DNA of 57,482 nucleotides from Sutterella sp. (GCF_030539355.1 NZ_JAUNSF010000008.1:1-57482); one strand, 5' to 3'. Shown: positions 1 through 8,836, counted from the stretch's first letter. Notes: generated by a model not told the origin, from the letters alone. Translations and numbers: made by a program.

Positions 1-126
1 TTGTCTAAGGTGTCTCAAGAAAGAGAGAAATCGATGTAGTTTGCGTTCGCCGTGCGGTAACCCTGAGGCTCCGTTTGACGAATCCACAGTGTCATCTGGC
101 ATTAACGTCTTAGGATCGTCAGACAT
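1..126 (-). CDS. Unrecognised ORF overlapping the SocA/Panacea gene (3' end outside window)
   Basis: An ATG at 126-124 opens a frame of 42 codons without a stop that runs off the left edge. Its first 8 bases overlap the end of the Panacea-domain gene, an arrangement common for toxin-antitoxin pairs. The visible N-terminus (starts MSDDPKTLMPDDTVD) is acidic, then basic, with no motif I recognise. By position it could be the partner or toxin of the Panacea antitoxin; this is inference only. It could also be a chance open frame. Confidence 0.45.
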   Translation of the reverse strand, partial: MSDDPKTLMPDDTVDSSNGASGLPHGERKLHRFLSFLRHLRQ

Positions 127-586
127 CCGTTCCTCCATGCCTGATGATATCAAGAAGCTTTGCAAAGAAAAGCCTTATTTCGCGATCATCAAGTGCAGCC
201 AAAGCATCTGCCTTATCCCAAGGCGAACCTGCTCGATGAGACCAACTAGAAAGTTGAGATGCAGTATACCTTCCGAATACAGTAATTGTTTGATTAATCA
301 GTTGCAACGATTCAGGAGGGCAGTCCCTTTCAAACTGCTGAGCCATCTCAACAGTAAGGCGTCCCTTCTTGATATCGTTAAATGTACGCGGAAAGACGGG
401 ACCGTAAGGCCACTTTCTCGGATGTTCGTCCGTCAGACGTTCGTCCGTAGCCGCCAATACTGCGCCATAGCAGCAGTACAGTAGCTTCTGAGCCTTGGTG
501 TTGTTGACCTCAATAGGGGAGTCCCTCTGCACAATCTTGCAGAAGTACAGAACGTAGGCCATCACAACAGAACTGCGAAATTCCAT
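119..586 (-). CDS. Panacea (SocA-like) domain antitoxin-type protein
   Basis: A 155-residue protein with the layout of the Panacea/SocA-like (DUF4065) family: an N-terminal helix with AYVLYFCKI, the typical NTKAQKLLYCCYGAVLA segment (about residues 28-44), WPYGPVFP (about 59-66, the usual W-x-x-GPV-x-P motif), and a C-terminal region with SSWSHRAGSPWDKA like the family's conserved THxxxPWxxA. Panacea proteins neutralise many unrelated toxins, and SocA is a proteolytic adaptor; which role applies here is unknown. The start has a good ribosome site, GGAGG, 6 bases upstream. The next gene on this strand overlaps its end. Base composition is lower in GC than the rest of the window, suggesting transfer. 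Confidence 0.8.
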   Translation of the reverse strand: MEFRSSVVMAYVLYFCKIVQRDSPIEVNNTKAQKLLYCCYGAVLAATDERLTDEHPRKWPYGPVFPRTFNDIKKGRLTVEMAQQFERDCPPESLQLINQTITVFGRYTASQLSSWSHRAGSPWDKADALAALDDREIRLFFAKLLDIIRHGGTDV

Positions 587-1006
587 GCTGACCTCCGATT
601 CAGGGTTTCACAATTTGAGATGATCTCTCACTTCATCATAGCTGAGAAGGAAGGAATCGCGACACTGTTGCTCATGATTTCGTCCTAATTCGCGACGTTT
701 GAGCAACAGGTTCCAGACCACTTGCTCATCAACAACGTGATCGAACAACTGCAGCTTCATACAAGAGTGGCGCAACTAGAATTCGTTATCAACGCCCGAT
801 CTATGCAAGACAAAAAAAGCCAAGTTGCTCCGGTAATTCACGAACGACACTTATGCAACGGTAGCAATCTCCTCACCCCGGAGCACTACCCACTCGGTTG
901 ATCGAAACTGGCAAGACTATGCAACTTTAGGATGAGGCGGACCGCGTTTTCCGCTGTTATGATTTTTTGACAAAACTTCATAACGACCCCAGCCCCCTTC
1001 CCATCC
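587..1006. other. Gene-free stretch with an inverted repeat
   Basis: No convincing gene is seen in these 420 bases. The region is AT-richer than what follows. It holds a perfect 10-base inverted repeat (CTGTTGCTCA at 665-674 and TGAGCAACAG at 700-709, 25-base loop) upstream of the Panacea gene, with no T-tract, so an operator or the remains of an element is more likely than a terminator. Confidence 0.5.
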
Positions 1007-2038
1007 ATGTCCTGCCACATCCAGTTCCGCAGAGCCGAGTTCGCGCACGCCGCCGTGACGGGCGTGCTCGCGCTCCTCACCGCTGCGCTCGTCCTCGCGG
1101 ACCTCGCGACTGGCACCTCCGGCATCCCGGCGAGCGAACTCGTCTCCGCCATCCTCGCCGGCCCCTCGGGCGAATCGTCCGAGGCGATCATTCTCTGGTC
1201 GCTCCGCCTGCCGATGACGCTCACCGCTCTCTTCGTGGGCGGCTCGCTCGCTCTCGCGGGCCTCGGCATCCAGACCATCACCGCCAACGCTCTGGCGAGC
1301 CCCTCCACGCTCGGCATCACCTCCGGGGCGAGCTTCGGCGCAGCGCTCTCCATTTCCGCAGGACTCACCATCATGGGAGAGCTCTGGGCCGGCACGATCG
1401 CCTCGGCCTTCGTGGCCGCGCTTCTGATCAGCGCGCTCATCCTGATGCTCGGCCGCATGCGCGGCATGACTCCGGCGACGCTGATCCTCGCGGGCATCAT
1501 CATGAACTTCTTCTTCATGGCCCTCGAGCAGCTCCTCATTTACCTCGCGTCGCCTGAGACGGCGCAGCTCATCAACGGCTGGACCTTCGGCAACCTCGAG
1601 CGCGCGGGGTGGCTGTCCGCGGCAGTGGCTGGCGGTGCGCTCGCAGTCGGTCTCTTCCTTCTCATCCCCGTCGCCTGGCACCTCACCACGCTCTCGATCG
1701 GTGAGGAGCGTGCGAAGAGCCTCGGCGTCCCCGTCGAGCGCCTGCGGCTGATCGTCTTCTCGGTCTCGTCGGTGCTCATCGCCGCCGCGGTGAGCTTCAT
1801 CGGCACGATCGCCTTCGTCGGTCTCGTCGCCCCGCACTGCGCGAAGCTGATGCTCGGCGACGACCAGCGCTTCCTCATACCGGGGAGCGTCCTCGCGGGC
1901 GGCTTCATCATGCTGCTCTCCTCGATGCTCGCCAAGGCACTCTCCGCGGGGGCCCTCATGCCGATCGGCATCGTCACCTCGATCGCCGGCGTTCCCTTTC
2001 TCTTCATCCTGCTCCTGCGCAGCCGGAGGGACTTCTGA
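1007..2038 (+). CDS. FecCD-family ABC transporter permease (metal-chelate or cobalamin type)
   Basis: A 343-residue, very hydrophobic inner-membrane protein of the BtuC/FecCD family, which forms a homodimeric channel for iron-siderophore, haem, cobalamin or nickel/cobalt chelate import. Family signatures are visible: LRLPMTLTALFVGGSLALAGLGIQTITANALASP near residues 65-97 and the C-terminal GTIAFVGLVAPHCAKLMLG (about 266-284) that contacts the ATPase. Its stop shares one base with the start of the ATPase gene, so the two are translationally coupled. The usual length of the family is 320-350. The substrate cannot be read from the permease; a histidine tail on the partner ATPase and nearby hydrogenase genes make a nickel or similar metal chelate plausible (inference). 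Confidence 0.92.
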   Translation: MSCHIQFRRAEFAHAAVTGVLALLTAALVLADLATGTSGIPASELVSAILAGPSGESSEAIILWSLRLPMTLTALFVGGSLALAGLGIQTITANALASPSTLGITSGASFGAALSISAGLTIMGELWAGTIASAFVAALLISALILMLGRMRGMTPATLILAGIIMNFFFMALEQLLIYLASPETAQLINGWTFGNLERAGWLSAAVAGGALAVGLFLLIPVAWHLTTLSIGEERAKSLGVPVERLRLIVFSVSSVLIAAAVSFIGTIAFVGLVAPHCAKLMLGDDQRFLIPGSVLAGGFIMLLSSMLAKALSAGALMPIGIVTSIAGVPFLFILLLRSRRDF

Positions 2039-2937
2039 TGCTCACGCTTGATGTTCGCGACCTCTCGGTCGACTACGGCTCCCGCAGGGTGCTCTCCGAC
2101 ATTTCCTTCTCCGTGAACGCGGGCGAGCTCGTCTGCGCGGTCGGTCAGAACGCCGCCGGCAAGACCACGCTCTTCAAGGCGATCGCCGGTCTCACGGCCC
2201 ACGGCGGGTCGGTCGAGCTCAATGAGGACGGCAAGCGCCTCCCGCAGTCCTCGATCGCGTACCTTCCGCAGCTCACCCAGGTGAAGAGCCGCCTCTCCGT
2301 CTTCGAGATGGTGATGCTGGGCCTCGGCCGCAGCCTCTCCTGGCGGGTCACGCCCGACATCATCGACCGCGTCGACGAGACGCTCCACGCGATGGAGATC
2401 GCGCACCTCTCCGCCCAGCCCGTCGCCGCACTCTCGGGCGGCCAGAAGCAGCTCGTCTTCATGGCCCAGGCCTTCGTCTCCCGCCCGCGGGTGCTGCTCC
2501 TTGACGAACCGACGTCCGCCCTTGACCTCCGCCACCAGCTGATCGTCATGGAGGCCGCGAGGGCCTACGCGCAGAGGACCGGGTCGATCGCCATCGCGAT
2601 CGTTCACGACCTGATGCTCGCCGCGCGCTTCTCGACGCGCCTCCTCATGCTCGCGAACGGGACGCTGCGCCGTTATGCCTCGCCGGCGGAAGTGCTCACC
2701 CCCGAGGAGATCTCCGCGGTCTACCGGGTCGAAGCCTCGGTCGAGCGTTCGACCGCGGGCGTGCTCACCGTGATCCCCGAGCGCGCGCTCGACACCGGCC
2801 TCGGCCACGGTCACGGCCATGATCATGACCACGACCACGATCATGCCCACGGACACTTCCACGCGCATGACCACGCTCATCCGCACGTCCACTCCCACGC
2901 GCATCCGCACACGCATTCCGAGGCGGCCGCCGCCTGA
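2038..2937 (+). CDS. ABC transporter ATPase with histidine-rich C-terminal tail
   Basis: A 299-residue FecE/BtuD-type ATPase that would power the upstream permease. Walker A GQNAAGKTT is at 36-44, signature LSGGQ at 132-136 and Walker B VLLLDEPTS at 152-160. After the normal end of the domain, residues 256-293 form an alternating tail of 19 histidines with Gly, Asp, Ala and Pro between them. Such tails bind Ni, Co or Zn in proteins such as HypB and SlyD; here it may buffer metal at the cytoplasmic mouth of the transporter. The tail is odd for this family. The start overlaps the permease stop. Function as an importer ATPase is firm; the metal is inference. Confidence 0.92.
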   Translation: MLTLDVRDLSVDYGSRRVLSDISFSVNAGELVCAVGQNAAGKTTLFKAIAGLTAHGGSVELNEDGKRLPQSSIAYLPQLTQVKSRLSVFEMVMLGLGRSLSWRVTPDIIDRVDETLHAMEIAHLSAQPVAALSGGQKQLVFMAQAFVSRPRVLLLDEPTSALDLRHQLIVMEAARAYAQRTGSIAIAIVHDLMLAARFSTRLLMLANGTLRRYASPAEVLTPEEISAVYRVEASVERSTAGVLTVIPERALDTGLGHGHGHDHDHDHDHAHGHFHAHDHAHPHVHSHAHPHTHSEAAAA

Positions 2938-2985
2938 GGCCCGCCGACACCGAACAACATTTCCCTTTCTTTTCAGAAGTCTTCC

Positions 2986-3780
2986 ATGACCGACGCCGCA
3001 CAAGAGAACGCCACCCGGAACCCCAATGCCACCGCCCTGCTGCAGCAGGTCTCCGACTACTGGGACACCCGCGCCGAGGGCTACAGCATCCGCACGATCG
3101 ACGAGCTTCAGGGCCCGAGGGGCGAAGCCTGGAGCCGGAAGCTCTTCCCCGCGCTGGCTCTCCCCGAGGGAGCCAGGGTCGCCGACATCGGCTGCGGCCC
3201 GGGTCTCTTCGCGCTTCTCGCCGCCAAGGCCGGTTACAAGGCCACGGGCTGCGACGCCTCGCCCGGCATGCTCGCCCGTGCGAAGGCCAACGCCGAGGCC
3301 GCGGGCCTCGAGTGCGACTTCATCGAGGCCGATGCCACGAAGCTCCCCTTCGAGGACGCTTCGCTCGACGCGGTGATCTCGCGCTACCTGGTCTGGAACC
3401 TCCCCGACCCGAAGGCCGCCTTCCGCGAGTGGCTCCGGGTGCTCAAACCCGGCGGAGCGATCCTCTATGCCGACGGCAACCACTACCGCTACCTCACGGA
3501 CGCGGACTACGCCCGCGTGCATGCCGAGGAGGCCACGCCCTACGGTCACGCGGGGAAGTTCGTCCTCGGCGTCGACACCTCGCCGATGGAGCGGCTCGCG
3601 AGGTCGCTGCCGCTCACAGGCACTGACCGCCCGGGCTGGGACATCGAGACGCTCCTCGAGCTCGGCTGCACCGATGCCTGCGTGCTCGAGCCCGAGCTCG
3701 CCCGCACCCGCGATCCGCGCACCGGCACCGAGAAGGCCGTCATCACGAACTTCATGGTGCTCGCCCACAAGGCTGCCTGA
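2986..3780 (+). CDS. Class I SAM-dependent methyltransferase in the metal-transport operon
   Basis: A 264-residue UbiE/Methyltransf_11-like enzyme. Motif I VADIGCGPGLFALLA lies at about 65-79, the acidic residue of motif II is in GCDASPGML (about 87-95), and the post-motif region LKPGGAILYADGN is at about 155-167. It follows the ATPase gene by 48 bases and precedes the binding-protein gene, so it is probably co-transcribed with the importer. A methyltransferase inside a FecBCD-type operon suggests it modifies the imported chelate or chelator once inside, but the substrate is not known from sequence. The N-terminal 50 residues (VSDYWDTRAEGYS) match the common start of these enzymes. Confidence 0.85.
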   Translation: MTDAAQENATRNPNATALLQQVSDYWDTRAEGYSIRTIDELQGPRGEAWSRKLFPALALPEGARVADIGCGPGLFALLAAKAGYKATGCDASPGMLARAKANAEAAGLECDFIEADATKLPFEDASLDAVISRYLVWNLPDPKAAFREWLRVLKPGGAILYADGNHYRYLTDADYARVHAEEATPYGHAGKFVLGVDTSPMERLARSLPLTGTDRPGWDIETLLELGCTDACVLEPELARTRDPRTGTEKAVITNFMVLAHKAA

Positions 3781-3908
3781 CCGCACTGCCCGGACCCACA
3801 CGGGAGCCGCTCAAGTGACCTTTGTGACCTTCGTGACCTGACATCTCATCGGCCCCGGCTCCCGTCACACACCCTGTTTCCTAAGATGCATTGAGGAGGA
3901 CATCCCCC

Positions 3909-5081
3909 ATGCCCAGCCGTCGTTCGCTCATCGGTTTCGCCACCGCGCTCGCTGCGCTCCACTGCCTGCCCGCCTTTGCGGCCGGATCCTCCCCGGAGGA
4001 ACTCCCCTCACTGCCGCCCGTAGGCATCTGGCCCGTGAGCTTCACGGATGCCGCCGGCCGGAAGGTGACCCTCGCGAAGGCCCCCTCGCGCATCATCGTC
4101 GGCAACTACATCGCGAACTACCTCCTCGTCGGCGGGGCCGGGTCGCTCGACCTCGTGGTCGGCATGACGAAGGACCACTGGGAGAGCGTCCGCACGGGCG
4201 AGTGCCGTGTCTTTTCCAAGGCATATCCGAAGATTGCGGTGATCCCCTCGATCGGCGGCTATCACGACGACATCCTCAACACCGAGCGCATCATCTCCTT
4301 GAAGCCCGACGTGATCGTCATCAACCGCTCGCAGTTCACCGCGAACTCCGGCCGCGTTGAGCTCCTCGAGCGCGCCGGCATCCGCGTGATCGTGATCGAC
4401 TACCACTCGATGACGCTCACGAACCACGTCCTCTCGACGCGCATCATCGGCCGCATCACGGGTCAGGACGTTCGCGCGGAGCGCCTCTGCCGCGAGGCGA
4501 TCGAGGGCCTCACCGAAATCGACCGCAGAATCGCCGCGCTCCCCGAAAGCGAGAAGCACCGCACCTGCTACATGGAGCTCGGCAGCCTCGGTCCCTCGCA
4601 GCAGGGGAACTCATACAACCACACTGTTCTCTGGGGCGCGATATTGAAGCGCATCGAAGCGGGCAGCATCGCCGAGAACAACCCCGAGCCCTGGGGCGCG
4701 CTCACCCGCGAGTTCGTGCTCTCCCGCCGCCCGGAGATCATCATCATCGGGGGCTCCCTCTGGAACAACAACCACGCCGACCAGATGGCGATGGGCTTCA
4801 CGGTTCCGCGTGATCTGGCTCTGAAGCGCCTCGAGACGTTCCTGAAGCGCCCGCTCTGGCAGGGTCTCCCCGCGGTGAAGAACCGCCGGTTTTACGGCGT
4901 CGACCACGGCAGCCTGCGCTCCATCATCGACTGGCGTTTCACGGAGTTCCTCGCCAAGGTCTTCTACCCGGAGACCTTCCGCGACACCGATCCCGAGCGC
5001 GCGATCATCGCGACCTACCGGGAGTACCTCCCCGAGATCGATCCGAGCGGCACCTTCACGCTGAGCCTCGACGAATCCTGA
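3909..5081 (+). CDS. Periplasmic metal-chelate binding protein (FecB/BtuF, TroA-like fold)
   Basis: A 390-residue periplasmic binding protein that should deliver ligand to the upstream permease. The N-terminus (MPSRRSLIGF, hydrophobic stretch, PAFAAG) is a signal peptide with cleavage near residue 24. The conserved opening VSFTDAAGRKVTLAKAPSRIIVG, the SLKPDVIVI strand and the long linking helix between lobes are typical. I chose the ATG at 3909 because GAGGAGG sits 9 bases upstream; the TTG at 3891 in the same frame overlaps that ribosome site. Longer than the usual 280-330 because of an extended C-terminus. Last gene of the operon; a strong terminator follows. Ligand unknown. Confidence 0.88.
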   Translation: MPSRRSLIGFATALAALHCLPAFAAGSSPEELPSLPPVGIWPVSFTDAAGRKVTLAKAPSRIIVGNYIANYLLVGGAGSLDLVVGMTKDHWESVRTGECRVFSKAYPKIAVIPSIGGYHDDILNTERIISLKPDVIVINRSQFTANSGRVELLERAGIRVIVIDYHSMTLTNHVLSTRIIGRITGQDVRAERLCREAIEGLTEIDRRIAALPESEKHRTCYMELGSLGPSQQGNSYNHTVLWGAILKRIEAGSIAENNPEPWGALTREFVLSRRPEIIIIGGSLWNNNHADQMAMGFTVPRDLALKRLETFLKRPLWQGLPAVKNRRFYGVDHGSLRSIIDWRFTEFLAKVFYPETFRDTDPERAIIATYREYLPEIDPSGTFTLSLDES

Positions 5082-5116
5082 TCCTCTTCCAGGGCCGTTC
5101 CGAGACAGCCTCCCTT

Positions 5117-5154
5117 CGCCTCCCCGAAGCCTGCGCCAGGGAGGCGTTTCTTTT
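5117..5154 (+). terminator. Rho-independent terminator after the metal-transport operon
   Basis: An 8-base stem CGCCTCCC (5117-5124) pairs with GGGAGGCG (5139-5146) and is followed by TTTCTTTT. It lies just after the binding-protein gene. Confidence 0.85.
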
Positions 5155-5192
5155 CTGGCTTCCGCCCGCTGTGAATCCGGCCGAAGGCCGGC

Positions 5193-5597
5193 TCACTTCC
5201 ATTCGCCGCTCATCACTTGTCTGGCGATGTATCCCGAGCGGGTGTCGCCCGAGCGCTTCGCGAGGGCATCAAGCCGCCGCAGCACGCGCTGCGGCAGCGT
5301 CACGTTGATCCGCTCCGTTTTCCCGGAGAGACGGCTGAGGTCAATGTCGACCGCGGCCCAGATCCATCCGGCCCATTCGGGATGCGCCTCCCTGAGATCA
5401 TCGAAATTCGAGGGCTTCGGCGTGCTCTGCCCCGCGTCGAAGGCCGCCCCGAGCCAGAGTTCCGCGGCGGCCTGCGCATTCCGGACGGCATCGTCAAGGT
5501 CGCTTCCTTGTGAGAAGCTGCCCGGCAGGTCGGGAATGATCACGCCGAAGTCGGGGTTCTCCCGATCCGCCGGTTCGATGGCGATGATGTACTTCAT
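5193..5597 (-). CDS. HicB-family antitoxin-like protein without an adjacent hicA
   Basis: A 134-residue protein. The N-terminal half (MKYIIAIEPADRENPDFGVI, then IPDLPGSFSQGSDLDDAVRNA) is the RNase H-like HicB fold with the usual P-D-L-x-G-x-x-S-x-G-x-x-x-x-x-A pattern; the C-terminal half (INVTLPQRVLRRLDALAKRSGDTRSGYIARQ) is a ribbon-helix-helix DNA-binding domain. The ATG at 5597 is preceded by GGAGG; a longer frame from 5633 lacks such a site. HicA toxins of about 60 residues normally sit next to hicB, but I find none in the flanks, so this is an orphan or a regulator only. Confidence 0.85.
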   Translation of the reverse strand: MKYIIAIEPADRENPDFGVIIPDLPGSFSQGSDLDDAVRNAQAAAELWLGAAFDAGQSTPKPSNFDDLREAHPEWAGWIWAAVDIDLSRLSGKTERINVTLPQRVLRRLDALAKRSGDTRSGYIARQVMSGEWK

Positions 5598-5677
5598 GAC
5601 CTCCTCCGAAACGCTTCCCCACACACCACACACGCCTGCAGTCCGCCAAGCGGTTCACGCCCGTTCCTCACTCGACC

Positions 5678-5690
5678 CACACTCCGTGTG
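5678..5690. promoter_or_regulatory. Inverted repeat upstream of the HicB gene
   Basis: CACAC-TCC-GTGTG forms a short palindrome about 80 bases upstream of the HicB start. Ribbon-helix-helix HicB proteins repress their own promoters at such palindromes, so it is a candidate operator (inference). Confidence 0.35.
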
Positions 5691-5806
5691 TATTGATTGG
5701 GATGTTACCAAACGGCCCCGCGGGGCATCCCAGCGGGGCTCGCTTGTCCAGAATTCTCAGACTTCCCAGGCTTCCGGCTGAACGGCCTTCACGAGTGAGC
5801 GAACGC

Positions 5807-6286
5807 TCACTCCTTCTCGCCTCCGCCCCTGCGGGGGCTCACGAAGACCGTCTTCTCCGCCGTCTTCATCCCGAAGACGGCCTTGGCGAGCAGGCGCTCA
5901 AGCTGATCCGCCTCCTCGTCGGTGAGACCGTTGCAGAGCGACTCCGTGAGCTCCATGGAGATCTCATCCATCACGGGCTTCAGACCCCTGCCCTTGTCGG
6001 TAAGGCAGATAACGGTCGCCCGGGCGTCCTTCGGCGACACGCGCTTCTCGATGTAGCCCTGCTTCACAAGGCGGTCGATCATGATGCTCGTCGTGGACTT
6101 CGTCCTGTGAATCTTCTCGGCGACCGCGGTGAGGCTCTGTCCCTCCTTCTGGAAGAGCACCATGAAGATGTCGCCGCAGCTCGTGGTGAGATCCGCGAGG
6201 CCCGCGGACTTGAGCGAGGCGAGCAGCCGGCGATGTCCCTCCTCGTGCAGGCGGGCGGCAAGGGCGAGTATCGGTCGTTGTTTCAT
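5807..6286 (-). CDS. MarR-family transcriptional regulator
   Basis: A 159-residue winged-helix regulator. The core DIFMVLFQKEGQSLTAVAEKIHRTKSTTSIMIDRLVKQGYIEKRVSPKDARA (about 39-90) contains the recognition helix and the wing with the D-x-R motif diagnostic of MarR proteins, flanked by dimerisation helices. It lies downstream of the MFS carrier gene on the same strand (157-base gap) and near divergent ydiB-aroD, so it is a candidate regulator of that block responding to an aromatic acid. Target sites were not identified. Confidence 0.9.
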   Translation of the reverse strand: MKQRPILALAARLHEEGHRRLLASLKSAGLADLTTSCGDIFMVLFQKEGQSLTAVAEKIHRTKSTTSIMIDRLVKQGYIEKRVSPKDARATVICLTDKGRGLKPVMDEISMELTESLCNGLTDEEADQLERLLAKAVFGMKTAEKTVFVSPRRGGGEKE

Positions 6287-6442
6287 GAGACACTGCGAAA
6301 AGAAGGACCCGCCCGGGAACTTGAAGTGGGTCCGTTTGCCGATGATTATAAGAAGATCCCGGGAGTTCTCCCCTGCCTTCGCCGGCCTCCGGCCGGCCTC
6401 TTTCGACCTCTTTCGACCTCCTTCGGCCTCCGCCGGTCACGG

Positions 6443-7636
6443 TCAGGCGGTCTGCTCCGCGACCTTCTGCGCCAACTCCGCCTGCCGGCTTCTCCAGGCG
6501 ATGAAGCACGCGAGCAGCACGCCCGTGAAGGCGATGGCGGCGTCAAAGAGGAAGATCCCCATCACCGAATCATGCCGCGAGATCCAGGCCGTGACGAGCG
6601 GAATGGAGAAGGTCGCGATGCTGCCCGCGCTGTAGTAGATGCCGGTCGCCCGCCCCTTGGCCTCAGGGAACTGGGCCGCAAGCAGCGCGAGACCGAGCTG
6701 CAGTACGCCGCCCGCGGCGAACACGCCGAAGACGAAGGCGAAGCAGGTCACCACGAGCGGCGTGGGAAAGAGCGTCACGGCGACGAGCGACAGAAAGCTC
6801 ACCGTTGTGCAGAGAACGAGCATCACGCGGGGCTTAAGGAAGGTGCGCAGAGCGGCCGACGAGAGGAACACGCCGATCAGCGACCCTGCGGTGTAGAAAG
6901 AGAGAAGCCGCAGAGCCCCGTCCCGCGGCATGCCGGCGATGAGCTCGCCGTACTGCGCGAGCCAGTTGCTCACCAGCTGGAAGGTCGCCATGCCGACGTA
7001 GCCGAAGAGCGCGTAGCACGTGACATCGAGCCACGCCGCCGTGCCCGTCTCCCGCTTCCTCTCAAGCGTCCTGCGGGGACGCTCCGCCTGAGGACTCGAG
7101 ATGCAGAGGATGACGATGAAGTTGATGGCGAGCCCGGCCGCGGCCGCGACGAAGCACCAGCCGAACCAGAGGCCGCTCCAGGCAAGCCAGGCAATGATGA
7201 ACGGGAGCAGCCCCTGCCCGAGCGAGACAAAGGCCTTGATCATGATCACGGCCGGACCGGGTGATCTGGGGAAAAGCTCAAGGAGCCTCGGGTACGTGCC
7301 CGCGTCAAGGAAGGAGTTCGCGCACCCCGCGAGGAAACCGCAGACATAGGCCGTCGTCAGGGACTCGGTGTTGACGATCCCGAGGAAGAAACAGATGTAG
7401 GTAAGGCCGCCGAGGAGCACGAAGGGGCGGCGTCCGAAGCGGTCCGAGAGAATGCCGGCGACATAGAGCACCGAGAGGCGGCCGAGCCCCAGCGACGAGA
7501 TAACCACCGACACGCCCGCGGCGTCCGTGCCCCACTGCTTCGAGAGATCCGGCATGTGGAGCGCCAGGATGATGATGGCCATGCCGTGGATGCAGTAGTT
7601 GAGATAGAGGAAAAGGGCGTTGAGGTAGCGTCGCAC
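6443..7636 (-). CDS. MFS transporter, YdiM/YdiN-like, probable shikimate/quinate-type carrier
   Basis: A 12-helix major facilitator of about 397 residues in the inner membrane. The loop 2-3 motif appears as [17 protein letters not shown], and a second half begins after a charged central loop ([17 protein letters not shown]). The long open frame upstream of residue RRYLNALF is low-complexity and not protein-like; I place the start at the GTG at 7636, which has GGAG seven bases upstream. It is divergent from ydiB-aroD. In E. coli the related ydiM/ydiN carriers adjoin ydiB-aroD, which supports shikimate or quinate as substrate, though this is inference from context. Confidence 0.85.
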   Translation of the reverse strand: MRRYLNALFLYLNYCIHGMAIIILALHMPDLSKQWGTDAAGVSVVISSLGLGRLSVLYVAGILSDRFGRRPFVLLGGLTYICFFLGIVNTESLTTAYVCGFLAGCANSFLDAGTYPRLLELFPRSPGPAVIMIKAFVSLGQGLLPFIIAWLAWSGLWFGWCFVAAAAGLAINFIVILCISSPQAERPRRTLERKRETGTAAWLDVTCYALFGYVGMATFQLVSNWLAQYGELIAGMPRDGALRLLSFYTAGSLIGVFLSSAALRTFLKPRVMLVLCTTVSFLSLVAVTLFPTPLVVTCFAFVFGVFAAGGVLQLGLALLAAQFPEAKGRATGIYYSAGSIATFSIPLVTAWISRHDSVMGIFLFDAAIAFTGVLLACFIAWRSRQAELAQKVAEQTA

Positions 7637-7972
7637 TCGGGATCTCCGGGCTGCAGTTTTTGTTCTTGTTCGGCGTTCCCTGCTGTGTCCGGCGCGGGAT
7701 CCCGGCCGTGGGAAACATGTCCTCACAGCGCGACACAGGCAGAGAGACGGATAGTCGAAGATACGCGACGACCAGTTTTGGTGCAAACCCATTCAAGCCT
7801 TTTTGCGTGCTTCTCTTCGCGCTATCTGATTTCAGCCACACCGTCTAGGTTCTGCCGCTTACCCCGCACGTGCCGCGACGGCGGGATACTTACGGTTCGC
7901 GGCTCCAGGATGGTGCATTGCGCAGCCGACTGCCTGACCGCCCCGAATTTACTTTCCTTCTGGAGACCCGCC
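7637..7972. promoter_or_regulatory. Divergent promoter region between the MFS carrier and ydiB
   Basis: These 336 bases separate the divergent genes and should hold both promoters and the binding site of a regulator such as the nearby MarR. I could not pick out a convincing operator. No gene is supported here. Confidence 0.4.
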
Positions 7973-8836
7973 TTGGAAGTCACCGCCAAGTACGAACTGA
8001 TCGGCCTCATGGCCTATCCGATCCGCCACAGCCTCTCGCCGAAGATGCAGAACGCCGCGCTCGAGAAGCTCGGCATCCCGATGTGCTACATGGCCTTCGA
8101 GGTGGATCAGCAGGCCTTCCCCGATGCCATCAGGGGGCTGAAGGCTCTCAGGATGCGCGGCTCGGGCGTCTCCATGCCGAACAAGCAGCTCGCCGTCGAG
8201 TTCATGGACGAGCTCGATCCGGCGGCGAAGCTCGCCGGGGCGATCAACACGATCGTGAACGACAACGGGCACCTCACCGGCTACAACACCGACGGCACCG
8301 GTCACCTGATGGGCATCCGCGAGACGGGCTTCGATGTCAAGGGCAAGACCATGGTGCTCGTGGGCGCAGGCGGTGCCGCCACCGCGATCGGTGCCCAGGC
8401 CGCGGTCGAAGGCTTCAGGGAGATCAAGCTTTTCAACCGCAGGGACAGCTTCTGGGAAGGTGCGGAGGTTTTCGCCAGGCGCGTCAATGACGCGACGGAC
8501 TGCAAGGTGACGGTCTGCGACCTCGATGACCGCAAGCTCTTCGGAGACTCGATCGCAGGGGCGGACGTGCTCACGAACGCAACAAAAGTCGGGATGAGAC
8601 CGTGCGAGGACATGTCCATCATCACCGACACCTCGATGCTCCGCCCGGATCTGCTCGTCACCGAGTGCGTCTACAACCCGCACATCACGCGCTTCCTCCG
8701 CCAGGCCGCCGAGGCCGGCTGCCGGACGGTGGACGGGTATCAGATGCTCCTGTGGCAGGGGGCGACGCAGTTCAAGCTCTGGACCGGTCAGGACTTCCCG
8801 ATCGACCATGTCCGAGAGGTCATGGGTTTCAAGTGA
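7973..8836 (+). CDS. ydiB: Quinate/shikimate dehydrogenase YdiB
   Basis: NAD(P)-dependent interconversion of quinate or shikimate with their 3-dehydro forms, in the cytoplasm. The 287-residue product aligns end to end with E. coli YdiB as I recall it: [20 protein letters not shown] at the N-terminus, catalytic Lys71 in MPNKQ, Asp107 in NTDGTGH, the nucleotide-binding [10 protein letters not shown] at 131-140 and the C-terminal VMGF. This fit picks the TTG at 7973 as start, with GGAG seven bases upstream, instead of the far longer open frame. The aroD gene follows after 58 bases, so the two form an operon for quinate/shikimate use or extra aromatic biosynthesis. Confidence 0.93.
   Translation: MEVTAKYELIGLMAYPIRHSLSPKMQNAALEKLGIPMCYMAFEVDQQAFPDAIRGLKALRMRGSGVSMPNKQLAVEFMDELDPAAKLAGAINTIVNDNGHLTGYNTDGTGHLMGIRETGFDVKGKTMVLVGAGGAATAIGAQAAVEGFREIKLFNRRDSFWEGAEVFARRVNDATDCKVTVCDLDDRKLFGDSIAGADVLTNATKVGMRPCEDMSIITDTSMLRPDLLVTECVYNPHITRFLRQAAEAGCRTVDGYQMLLWQGATQFKLWTGQDFPIDHVREVMGFK

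Noticed and set aside
917-1837. Long minus-strand frame opposite the FecCD permease, and many similar Arg/Ala/Gly-rich frames opposite other genes
   Set aside because: They are antisense shadows of GC-rich genes; they show no domains, have extreme composition and vanish where the true gene ends.
3891-3908. TTG start for the metal-chelate binding protein
   Set aside because: It overlaps the GAGGAGG ribosome site of the ATG at 3909, which also gives a clean signal peptide.
5598-5806. A hicA gene upstream of hicB
   Set aside because: No frame with the HicA pattern (GSHH-F) is present on the expected strand.
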